Shown here: one piece after another, positions 54,221-62,026 of the stretch
Layout of the letters: the number at the start of each line of letters is the position of its first letter
Numbering within the stretch: the stretch's first letter is position 1
Assembly (NCBI RefSeq): GCF_009455635.1
Contig: NZ_QPER01000002.1
Location: 1,860,001 to 1,924,000 of the forward strand
From: Paraburkholderia agricolaris
GTDB lineage: Bacteria; Pseudomonadota; Gammaproteobacteria; Burkholderiales; Burkholderiaceae
DNA: 64,000 nucleotides
Direction of reading: 5' to 3'
Made by a program: the position numbers and the translations under genes
The notes under the pieces: model-generated
Seen by the model: the letters and a program-made list of their open reading frames with translations, nothing else
Databases searched by the model: none
What the model was told of the DNA's origin: nothing

Positions 54221-55081
54221 TTATGCGTGATCTTCTGCGTGATTGCCTCGGCGTCCATCGTAGAACGTAATGTCTTCACCTTCGCGCAGATCCAGCACTT
54301 CGCAGCCGGTGTCAGTCACTGCGACCACATGTTCCCAATACACAGCCAGCGACTTGTCGGCAGTCTGCGCAGCGCGCGTTACGTTCGGCAGTCGAATGCC
54401 TTCACCGCTTCCAGCGCAAATGAATGGCTCTACCGTGATGATCATCCCCTTTTCAAGAACGCGACCTTCATTCATCGACGACCGGTAGTACGGAATCAGC
54501 CAACCGTCCGCATGCACCTGGCCAATAGAATGACCCGTTCCGCTGGGCACGCGAAGCATCGAGAAGCCAAACGATTCTACGTAGTCCTGGACCTTTTCGG
54601 CAATGTCCGCCAGCTTTGCACCGGGACGCACCAGACTGATGCCCAGGCACATTGCCTGATAGCCGACCGACATAAGCAGACGCGCTGCAGAACTGGTTTC
54701 CTCGCCAACGATCCACATACGCTGCGTGTCACCGCACCAGCCCTCTTTCTTGATGCTCACATCTACACCGAAAAGATCTCCCTTTTTCAGCGGGAGGTCG
54801 CTCGGTTCGCCGCTGAAGGCGTTTTCATTGTGTGCAATTGAAATGCAAGCATACTGGCTCGAATCGTAACCCGCCAGGTCCTCACGGTCGATCTCGGCAC
54901 CGTACTTGTTAACGATGAGATCATACGCAATGCTGTTAATTTGCCGCGAGGTAATGCCAGGCTGAATGTGCGGAGTGAGATCTTCAAGAACTTTCGCTGC
55001 TATCCGGCCCGCCGCTCGCAACATTGCAATCTGTTCGGGAGTTTTGATGCTGATCTTGTTGTAGTCGACGCCGTGACCCAT
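54221..55081 (-). CDS. map: Type I methionine aminopeptidase (accessory copy)
   Basis: A 286-residue MetAP. The metal ligands fit: His in SIAHNENAF, two Asp in GVDVSIKKEGWCGDTQRM, His in GTGHSIGQ, Glu in TVEPF and Glu in YWEHVVAV. The enzyme removes the N-terminal Met of new proteins. The C-terminus (DLREGEDITFYDG) is longer than in the minimal enzyme. An essential housekeeping map gene is normally near rpsB; this copy, between a LysR gene and an AlaX-like gene, is probably a second one. Its codon usage is less biased than the core genes. Confidence 0.88.
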   Translation of the reverse strand: MGHGVDYNKISIKTPEQIAMLRAAGRIAAKVLEDLTPHIQPGITSRQINSIAYDLIVNKYGAEIDREDLAGYDSSQYACISIAHNENAFSGEPSDLPLKKGDLFGVDVSIKKEGWCGDTQRMWIVGEETSSAARLLMSVGYQAMCLGISLVRPGAKLADIAEKVQDYVESFGFSMLRVPSGTGHSIGQVHADGWLIPYYRSSMNEGRVLEKGMIITVEPFICAGSGEGIRLPNVTRAAQTADKSLAVYWEHVVAVTDTGCEVLDLREGEDITFYDGRRGNHAEDHA

Positions 55082-55525
55082 GACTTGCTCCTTTCTAAAA
55101 CATGTGATGTATGTTCGTGAGGTATACCCAGCATTCCTGTGTCTTTACAATCGAGAATCGGCTTACGTCTGTATAAATCAGTTCGCAAGACGCCCGTCGA
55201 TTCGGTATCAGGTGCTGAGCTCCGGTGCTGCGAAATCAATGGCCGCTAGCCACCGTGTTCACATTATTAGGAGCTCACTGTCCCTCGTCCAACGACCTTT
55301 TTTCAAGGCGCATGTGAGAGATATTCAACTCGACACGGAGCCCCTCATTTATATTTCGAATGGAGCGATATAGGCCTTCATCGGCCGCACAAAATTTCCC
55401 AAAGCAGCCGGTCACGATAAACGCGATGCGTATCGCCGGAACCGCAATTTTGTACAAGTGGCAGAAGTTCGCCATCAGTATAATTTCCACTCCTGGCCAA
55501 CTGTTCTTGACATTTAAAACGAACC
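55082..55525. other. Intergenic region of about 440 bases
   Basis: The gap separates the divergent MetAP and AlaX-like genes and is AT-richer than its surroundings. A TTGACA lies at 55507, too close to the AlaX start to be its -35 unless the start is farther downstream. I see no ORF or RNA gene. Confidence 0.45.
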
Positions 55526-56167
55526 ATGACTCAGAAAATGTTCTGGAGCGCCCCCTATCAGACTGAACTCGATACGGTGGTGACCCATGTGGTTGGTGAT
55601 CGAGTGCAAGTCGAAGAGACTATATTCTTCGCCTTTTCTGGCGGACAGGAGAGTGACGCCGGCACGCTGGGTGGCTACGCAGTTCTCCTTGCAGAAAACC
55701 GCGGCATTGACATCATTTATACATTGCCAACGGAGCACACGCTGAAGATCGGAGACCGGGTGATTTTGCGCATCGATTGGGATAGGCGCTACCGGCTCAT
55801 GCGACTTCACTTCGCAGCTGAGATGGTCCTTCAATTGGTGTACAAACATCGACCTGGGATAGAGCGCATTGGCGCTCACATATCACCTGATAAGGCCCGG
55901 ATCGATTTCGCCAATGAAGTTAGCCTTGCGCCACTTTTCCCGACTATCGAGCAAGAGGTGGCACTGTTGACAAAAGACGACCATCCAATTGTTACTGCGT
56001 TTAGCGACGAGCCAGCCGAGCGCAGGTACTGGGAAGTCAAAGGCTTCGCCCGGATGGCATGCGGTGGCACTCATCCACGATCGACCGCCGAGATCGGTCC
56101 GCTAAGACTCAAGCGTAAAAATACGGGTAAGGGAAAAGAGCGCATCGAAGTTACGCTGCTTGAGTAG
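55526..56167 (+). CDS. AlaX-like alanyl-tRNA editing protein
   Basis: A 213-residue protein related to the editing domain of alanyl-tRNA synthetase, which deacylates Ser- or Gly-tRNA(Ala). Visible features are an N-terminal beta-barrel (VEETIFFAFSGGQESDAGTL), then RLMRLHFAAEMVL and MACGGTHPRSTAEIG. The second zinc motif (CxxxH) is intact; the first is HxxxE rather than the usual HxxxH. It is divergent from the accessory MetAP gene. The start is uncertain: no ribosome-binding site precedes the ATG. Confidence 0.78.
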   Translation: MTQKMFWSAPYQTELDTVVTHVVGDRVQVEETIFFAFSGGQESDAGTLGGYAVLLAENRGIDIIYTLPTEHTLKIGDRVILRIDWDRRYRLMRLHFAAEMVLQLVYKHRPGIERIGAHISPDKARIDFANEVSLAPLFPTIEQEVALLTKDDHPIVTAFSDEPAERRYWEVKGFARMACGGTHPRSTAEIGPLRLKRKNTGKGKERIEVTLLE

Positions 56168-56364
56168 TGCGGTATCGCGAACTGCAGCGGAAACCGGGCA
56201 ATTTTTGACCTGTGTCGAGGCCGACTGAACACCTGAATGTGTGCCGAACATGGCTCAGTACTACGGGAATTCGGGGGTTGATTTCAGCAGGTCATTGCAG
56301 CGAGAACATCCAACTGTGATGGATACGATTATCCGCCTTCATCCCTACGTTTCGCCCAGAGTCC

Positions 56365-56668
56365 ATGCGCAAGCTCGCCTGTTTGCTTCTCTCGATCACG
56401 CTCGCCTCGCCGCTCCCGGTCCTGGCATTCGGCTTCTCCAATCCAGACTACGATCAATGCATCCTGCAATCGCTGAGGAACAGTCAAAGCAGTACGGCTG
56501 CAGACGCGATCAGACGCTCGTGCGAAGCGCTTTAAAAAAAACGGCGAACTGCTTTTGCCTCGCGAACAGTCGTATCACGTGTGTGTCCTGCAGAATGTGC
56601 AGAACGTGAGAGACGCATTTGCGGTTCAACAGATCCTGCGGGCATGCCAACGCCAGAATCAGATGTAA
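56365..56668 (+). pseudogene. Small secreted protein with duplicated Cys motif, frameshifted
   Basis: From ATG at 56365 the frame encodes a signal peptide (MRKLACLLLSITLASPLPVL) and then YDQCILQSLRNSQSS up to TAA at 56533. In the next frame the sequence goes on KKNGELLLPREQSYHVCVLQ and ILRACQRQNQM to a stop at 56668. The two halves each hold the same motif (Y-x-x-C-[IV]-L-Q-x-[LV], later a second Cys), so they belong to one protein. The break lies at CTT TAA before a run of eight A's. Confidence 0.65.
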
Positions 56669-56794
56669 ACTATTTTGGATTGCTGAGGCTATGACATCGC
56701 GTCGTAGTGCATTCCAAAGCTGAAAGTAGATGAGTTCCTGGCTGGACGTCCTGCCTCGTGTTGGGAGCTTCGAAGAGCCATTCAGCGCACTGCA

Positions 56795-57673
56795 CTATTC
56801 GAACCCAAAAAACTCCACCGGATTGTCGATCAGCAACAACCGTCGTGCGGCTTCGTCAGGCACGATATCGGCAATCAGATCGACCAGATCGCCGTCGTCG
56901 GGCATTGGGCCATGAAGATTGACATGCGGCCAGTCACTGCCCCACAGCACGCGCTCAGGCGCGTGAGCGGCAATACTGCGCGCGATCGGTAAAGCATCAT
57001 GAAAAGGCGCGCCCGTCCTTGAAAGACGATCGGCGCCGCTCAGTTTCACCCAGACGCGCCCCGTATCCATCAGGCGACGCAACGTCGCAATGGCGGCGCC
57101 TTCCGGACCAGTTGCGATATCGGGTCGCGCCATGTGGTCGATGACCACGGGCACATCCAGCGATTCGATGAACGCTGCGTGCTCCACGATATTGTCCCCC
57201 GCAACGTGAATGGCCAGATGCCAGCCAAACGGCTTAACCCGCGTGGCAACCTGGCGTATCGCGTCGAGATCCGGACGCCCACCCAGATGCGCCAGAAAAT
57301 GAAAGCGCGCGCCGCACACGCCGGCTTCGTCGTAGGCCGCGATGACTTCGTCAGAATCCGTTGCACGAACCAGCGCCACGCCTTTGTAACGTCCGCCACC
57401 CACTCGAAGTGCATCCAGCAGCGGGCGGTGGTCGTAGCCATGCCCCTGGCTCTGCACGATCACGGAACGTGCAAAGCCGAAGCGTTCATGCCAATGCCGG
57501 AGTGCGGTTTCGGGTGCCGAAGGGGGGGTAAAGCTCCGTTCCTCCGGCAAAGGATATCTGTCGAAGGGACCAAAGATATGGCAATGGGAATCGCAACTGC
57601 CCGTCGGAATAGCGAGCTTCGGCGTGCGCGGATCAGCAAGAGGTGGTGCGGATTGAATCAATGTATTCGTCAT
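56795..57673 (-). CDS. Amidohydrolase, 2-pyrone-4,6-dicarboxylate hydrolase family
   Basis: A 292-residue TIM-barrel hydrolase of the LigI type. The metal/active-site features are intact: CDSHCHIFGPFDRYP at the N-terminus, HLAIHVAGDN, VVIDHMARPDI and the final LWGSDWPHVN with catalytic Asp. LigI-type enzymes open lactones such as 2-pyrone-4,6-dicarboxylate or related sugar-acid lactones. It is the last gene of the six-gene operon that starts at 61890, 10 bases after the SDR gene. Confidence 0.87.
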   Translation of the reverse strand: MTNTLIQSAPPLADPRTPKLAIPTGSCDSHCHIFGPFDRYPLPEERSFTPPSAPETALRHWHERFGFARSVIVQSQGHGYDHRPLLDALRVGGGRYKGVALVRATDSDEVIAAYDEAGVCGARFHFLAHLGGRPDLDAIRQVATRVKPFGWHLAIHVAGDNIVEHAAFIESLDVPVVIDHMARPDIATGPEGAAIATLRRLMDTGRVWVKLSGADRLSRTGAPFHDALPIARSIAAHAPERVLWGSDWPHVNLHGPMPDDGDLVDLIADIVPDEAARRLLLIDNPVEFFGFE

Positions 57674-57683
57674 GTTCGATACC

Positions 57684-58493
57684 TCAGTCGCAGCGAACCG
57701 TCATGCCGCCGTCTACGACCACCTCCGTGCCCGTAACAAAGCGTGCTTCATCGGATGCGAGATAAAGGGCTGCGTTAGCCGTATCGCGTCCGTCGCCCAT
57801 GAAACCTAAAGGAATGCGTGCGAGACGCTGCGCCAGTAGCGCATCGACATCGCCGCCGGCGCGTTGCCCCGCGAGGCGCGCCTCGACCATCGGTGTATGC
57901 AATTGGCCGGGAACGACCGTGTTCACGCGAATGCCCCTGCTCGCATACTCAACCGCAACCACGCGCGACAACTGGATAACGCCCGCCTTCGATGCCGCAT
58001 AGGCAACCTGCGCGGCACCCGTCCACCGGATGCCGGATGTCGACGACATGTTGACGATTGCACCGCCGCCCTGCTGTTCCATCACCGGCAGCACATACTT
58101 GCAGGTCAGGTAGACGCTCTTGAGATTCAGCGCGATCTGCCCGTCCCAGCGATCCTCGTCAAGCGTAACGGGCCCGCCGTGCGCAGATCCGCCCACGTTG
58201 TTCACGAGAATATCCACGCGGCCGTACTGCCGCACGCACCCGTCGACCATCAGCGCCACTGCTTCGCCATCGGTTACGTCGCAGGCGACAGCGGCAATGT
58301 CGCCGCCCACCGCGCGCACCCGCTCGACGGTCTCATGCATCGCATCGAGGTCACGATCGACGGCATAGATCTTCGCGCCCTCCTCGGCAAATCGCACGGC
58401 GACGGCACGTCCGTTGCCCCAGCCCGGACCGATGCACCCCGCCCCCGTCACGACAGCCACCTTGTTGTCGAGTCGCCCCGTTGTCACGTTCAT
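57684..58493 (-). CDS. Short-chain dehydrogenase/reductase
   Basis: A 269-residue classical SDR. The cofactor motif is VTGAGCIGPGWGNGRAVAVR, with an insertion that lengthens the glycine loop; NNVGGSAHGG, the SSTSG serine and YAASK follow, and PGQLHTPM and VVVDGGM close the fold. The acidic VDRDLD after strand 2 favours NAD over NADP. Its start overlaps the CMD-like stop by four bases. In the operon it would oxidise an alcohol intermediate. Confidence 0.9.
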   Translation of the reverse strand: MNVTTGRLDNKVAVVTGAGCIGPGWGNGRAVAVRFAEEGAKIYAVDRDLDAMHETVERVRAVGGDIAAVACDVTDGEAVALMVDGCVRQYGRVDILVNNVGGSAHGGPVTLDEDRWDGQIALNLKSVYLTCKYVLPVMEQQGGGAIVNMSSTSGIRWTGAAQVAYAASKAGVIQLSRVVAVEYASRGIRVNTVVPGQLHTPMVEARLAGQRAGGDVDALLAQRLARIPLGFMGDGRDTANAALYLASDEARFVTGTEVVVDGGMTVRCD

Positions 58494-59041
58494 GCTCCCA
58501 GTTCGTTCGCGGCGCCGGCCGGCGGCGAAACCTGAAACACGCTGATCGTCATCGAGATCAGCGTGTAATACCCCGCGAGACCAACCAGGTCCACGACACC
58601 CGTCTCGCCGAGCTGTTCGACCGCTTCGCCATAGGTGGCATCCGACACCTTGCGCTCGCGATGCAATTCCAGAAGGAATGTGTGGATCGTTGCCTCGTCG
58701 GCATGCGCAAAGGCAGGCACGGCGCCGGTGCGGATCGCCTCGACCACGTCAGCGCTGACGCCTGCTTCCAGCGCGATCGGTTTGTGCGCGTACCACTCGT
58801 ATTCGGATCCCCAGATACGCGCAATGACCAGGATGGCAAGTTCCGAAAGACGCGGTTCGAGTGATGTTTCATAGCGGCAGTAGCGTCCGAGCGCCTGCGC
58901 GTTCTGCGCCAGTTCGGGGCGATGCAGCCACACGGCGAGCGGCCCGCGCACGCCTTTGCGAGGACCGCTCGCAATCGTGTCGTAGACGCTGCGTTGTGCC
59001 GGCGTCATGTGGTCAGGGTCGAGGTCGGCAATTCGTTTCAT
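58490..59041 (-). CDS. Carboxymuconolactone-decarboxylase-like protein
   Basis: A 183-residue all-helical protein of the CMD/AhpD superfamily (LELAIL-type helix: RLSELAILVIARIWGSEYEW, then YAHKPIALEAGVSADVVEAI). It lacks the CxxC redox pair of AhpD, and the family includes true decarboxylases and enzymes of unknown action. In this operon, with an enol-lactonase-like hydrolase, it recalls the PcaC/PcaD steps of protocatechuate degradation. Overlap of four bases with the SDR gene shows coupling. Confidence 0.84.
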   Translation of the reverse strand: MKRIADLDPDHMTPAQRSVYDTIASGPRKGVRGPLAVWLHRPELAQNAQALGRYCRYETSLEPRLSELAILVIARIWGSEYEWYAHKPIALEAGVSADVVEAIRTGAVPAFAHADEATIHTFLLELHRERKVSDATYGEAVEQLGETGVVDLVGLAGYYTLISMTISVFQVSPPAGAANELGA

Positions 59042-59095
59042 CGGTATTTCCTTTGGCGTGGCGGCGAAATGGCTGTCATGTAAAACACGGCCATG

Positions 59096-60421
59096 TCATT
59101 TAGCGGATGATTCACTCGGAGCAAGGGCAACGTTGCTGGCCGTGGTGTGGTTCCCCTCCTGCACCTCCAGCGGCCGAGCCTGCTCCTTGAGGTAGGCACG
59201 AAAGCGTTCGATATCGAATGCGCCTTCCCAGCGGGCAATCGCAAAGACGGCCACCGTATTGCCGATCATGTTGGTGAGCGCGGTTGCGGTAGCCATCAGC
59301 CGATCGATCCCGAACAGCAATCCGAGGCCTCCGAGCGGCAACGCACGCACGGACTCCATCGTCGCGGCCAGTTTGATGAACGCTCCGCCGGCGACAGTCG
59401 TTCCGCCCTTCGAAGTGAGCATCAGTACCCCCAGCAACGCGATCTGCTGACCAAGCGAAAACGGTGTGTCGGTTGCCTGCGCGATGAAGCCCACCGAGAG
59501 CGCCATGTAGATGCCGGTGCCATCGAGATTGAAGCTGTAGCCCGCCGGCAGCACGAAGCCGACCACCATCTCGTCGCACCCCGCCTGCTGCAGCTTCTGC
59601 ACGAGCCGCGGAAACGCCACCTCTCCCGATGCGGTGCCGAATACCAGCAGCAGTTCTTCGCGGATCATGCGCAGAACCGCGAACAGCGACAGGCCGCAAC
59701 TCGCCAGGATGCCGCCGAACACAACCACGATGAACATGATCGAACCTGCCCAATACAGGAGCACGAGCTTCATCAGATACAACAACGTCGCGCCGCCATA
59801 ACTGCCGACGGCTGCGGCCATCGCGCCAAAGGCACCGAGTGGCGCGAGACGCATGATGAAACCGAGAATCGTGAAAAGCACGCGTTGGCCCTCGCCGATT
59901 CCGCGCAACAGAATCGAATCCCGCCCGACCGCGATATTCAAGGCGATGCCGGCCAGAATGGCGATCAGCAGAACCTGCAGGATGTTGCCGGCGGCGAAGG
60001 CGCCGACCAGTGTCGACGGTACGATACCCAGCAAGAAGTCGGTGACCGTCATGTGCGCGGCCGATTCGGCAAATTGCGCCACTTTTGCCGTGCTCTCGAT
60101 GTGCGTGGCATGCAGCCCAACGCCCGGCTTGACTACGTTCACGAGAACGAGGCCGACGAAAAGCGCCAGCGTGCTGACCACCTCGAAATAGATGAGCGTC
60201 TTCGCACCCAGCCTACCGAGCCGGCGCATGTCCTGAGCATGCGAAAGTCCATGCACAACCGTGCAGAACACGATCGGGGCCAACAGCATCCGCAGCAATC
60301 CGATGAAGGCGTCGCCGAGCGGCTTCATCGCGATCGCCGTCGCAGGGGCGAATATGCCAAGCAGCACGGCCAGCAGCAGTGCGATCAGCACCTGAACGTG
60401 CAATTTCTTGAGTTGTCTCAT
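59096..60421 (-). CDS. Dicarboxylate/amino acid:cation symporter (DctA family), substrate Arg lost
   Basis: A 441-residue glutamate/aspartate-fold transporter with eight helices and two reentrant hairpins. HP1 contains GTASGEVAFPR (usually GTSSSE), TM7 has GYSFNLDGTGIYM, HP2 has TSKGGTTVAGGAFIKL, and TM8 reads GIDRLMATATALTNMIGN. In DctA the last motif is DRxMSxCRALTN; the Arg that binds the substrate carboxylate is Thr here. The start at 60421 was chosen over one four codons earlier for its GGAG at six bases. It probably imports the operon substrate. Confidence 0.87.
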   Translation of the reverse strand: MRQLKKLHVQVLIALLLAVLLGIFAPATAIAMKPLGDAFIGLLRMLLAPIVFCTVVHGLSHAQDMRRLGRLGAKTLIYFEVVSTLALFVGLVLVNVVKPGVGLHATHIESTAKVAQFAESAAHMTVTDFLLGIVPSTLVGAFAAGNILQVLLIAILAGIALNIAVGRDSILLRGIGEGQRVLFTILGFIMRLAPLGAFGAMAAAVGSYGGATLLYLMKLVLLYWAGSIMFIVVVFGGILASCGLSLFAVLRMIREELLLVFGTASGEVAFPRLVQKLQQAGCDEMVVGFVLPAGYSFNLDGTGIYMALSVGFIAQATDTPFSLGQQIALLGVLMLTSKGGTTVAGGAFIKLAATMESVRALPLGGLGLLFGIDRLMATATALTNMIGNTVAVFAIARWEGAFDIERFRAYLKEQARPLEVQEGNHTTASNVALAPSESSAK

Positions 60422-60487
60422 CAATGTCTCCATTTCTTATGTAGTGCGTCGATTCGCTTCTCGCGAGCCGTACATCGTCTGATTCGT

Positions 60488-61108
60488 TCAATAAGCACTG
60501 CGCAGATAGGGCACGTACAGATTGAGTGTCGAGATACCACAACCGCAAGGCCGTCCAATCTGCGACGCGACGGCCGATGACGTGACAGGCGAATCGAAAG
60601 CGGCGAGCATCCAGAGTGTGCCGTCCTGTTCGAGGAACCCGCGCAGTTGCAGCAAGTCCGCGCGCGCCGACAGCGCCTCTTCGATCGCGCCGGAGATGGC
60701 CTGCGCCGATGCGCCGTCCGGTCCCGGCTGAATCCCCATCACGAGCAATCGGGATGCCCCCGCGGGAACGGCCAGCGCGAGCGGTCCCGAAGGCTTCAAT
60801 TCGACGGCGGTGACGCGTGAGCGTCCGACGGTACGCGGCAGGATGCGCCGGCTCCAAGGCGTGGAATGCGCGCCCGATACAGCCCGATAAGCATCGGTAT
60901 CCAAAGCATCCTCCGACTCGAGGTCGTACAGTGCCATCCAGCGAGGCCAGCCGTCGAGGCAGACCCACCGCGAGGCATTCCTGAATCCAGGCAGCGAACG
61001 ACGCTGCGGGAAATGCTCGGTGTCGTACCAGTCGTTGAACTCCTCTTCGAGGGATGCTGGTGGTTCCATCCACACCATCAGAATCGCTGGAAGCTTGATC
61101 CGGTTCAT
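60488..61108 (-). CDS. EthD/DUF4286-like dimeric alpha-beta barrel protein
   Basis: A 206-residue protein with two ferredoxin-like repeats. The N-terminal one has LMVWMEPPASLEEEFNDWYD and TEHFPQRRSLPGFRNASRWV, the signature of EthD-like proteins that help ring-modifying oxygenases or isomerases; the C-terminal repeat contains LLVMGIQPGPDG. Its start overlaps the stop of the alpha/beta-hydrolase gene by four bases. The exact role is unknown. Confidence 0.68.
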   Translation of the reverse strand: MNRIKLPAILMVWMEPPASLEEEFNDWYDTEHFPQRRSLPGFRNASRWVCLDGWPRWMALYDLESEDALDTDAYRAVSGAHSTPWSRRILPRTVGRSRVTAVELKPSGPLALAVPAGASRLLVMGIQPGPDGASAQAISGAIEEALSARADLLQLRGFLEQDGTLWMLAAFDSPVTSSAVASQIGRPCGCGISTLNLYVPYLRSAY

Positions 61109-61890
61109 GCACGCCCCCTTCCGATAAACGCACCGATATGTTTCGCCACTTCCGCTGGCTGTTGCGAAGCCATCAGGTGACCCGCGGAAGGCACGATCTC
61201 GAAGCGGGTCCGCACCATGCGCGCCGCCTGCTGTGCGAGCCGCTCGGGCGGGCGCTGGAGATCGTGTTCGCCGGCAAGAACCAGACACGGGCACACCAAC
61301 GTCCCGAGCACGTCCGAAAGGTCGATGCCGCTCAACGCCCGGCTGGCAAACTCGTAACCTGCGGGGTCTCGTGTGATGAACCGCTCACGGTACCGGTTAA
61401 ACGCCGATGCATCACGGCGCAGCACCGGCGGCCAGGAATTGTCGAGCGTCACGTCGACGATCGCCGCCATTCCTTCGCGCGTGGCAAGCTCCGCGCGTTC
61501 GTGGAGATAGTGCCGACGCGCCGGATCGACGTCGAGCGCTGGCGCGCACAGCACGATACCGGCAATGTCGCCGGGAAAGCGAGCAGCAAAACTCACGGCA
61601 ATTGCCGCGCCGGCTGCCGCCGCGATCAGCCAGCAAGGCTGCGGCCATGCGGTCGCGTCAAGCAGTTCGCGGAGATCATCGACCTGGTCCATCAACGAAA
61701 AGGCCGAGTGGACCTTGTCCGATTGCCCCTGCCCGCGCTGATCGTAGCGAAGCAGTCGCGTCGAGGGTTCAAGCCCCGCCGCGACCCCCTCCCAGCTCTC
61801 GATGCTGCCGCCCAGTTCGTGAATCATCACCGCGCCGGTCAGGCCTGATCCGCTCAGCGCGTAGCGTAGATTGCCGCTCGACAATTCCAT
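61105..61890 (-). CDS. Alpha/beta-hydrolase-fold protein lacking the nucleophile Ser (enol-lactonase-like)
   Basis: A 261-residue protein resembling 3-oxoadipate enol-lactonases. The oxyanion loop is MIHELGGSIESW, the acid lies in LVLAGEHDLQRP and the His in PSAGHLMASQ. At the nucleophile elbow the usual GxSxG is replaced by WLIAAAAGAAIAV, so the serine position is Ala; the DNA confirms it. The protein may act without covalent catalysis, as in some lyases or dioxygenases of this fold. It is the first gene of the operon and diverges from a LysR gene. Confidence 0.84.
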   Translation of the reverse strand: MELSSGNLRYALSGSGLTGAVMIHELGGSIESWEGVAAGLEPSTRLLRYDQRGQGQSDKVHSAFSLMDQVDDLRELLDATAWPQPCWLIAAAAGAAIAVSFAARFPGDIAGIVLCAPALDVDPARRHYLHERAELATREGMAAIVDVTLDNSWPPVLRRDASAFNRYRERFITRDPAGYEFASRALSGIDLSDVLGTLVCPCLVLAGEHDLQRPPERLAQQAARMVRTRFEIVPSAGHLMASQQPAEVAKHIGAFIGRGRA

Positions 61891-62026
61891 CCATGCCGTT
61901 CTGCTATCTGTCGGCGAAGCTTCGCCGATATCGTTCGAAATTAGCTTCAAGACTGCTTTTCTCCATTTTTCGATACTGTGCGCGTTACGCGTGCCATTGA
62001 CAAAAACCTTTTTACGATGGGAAGCT

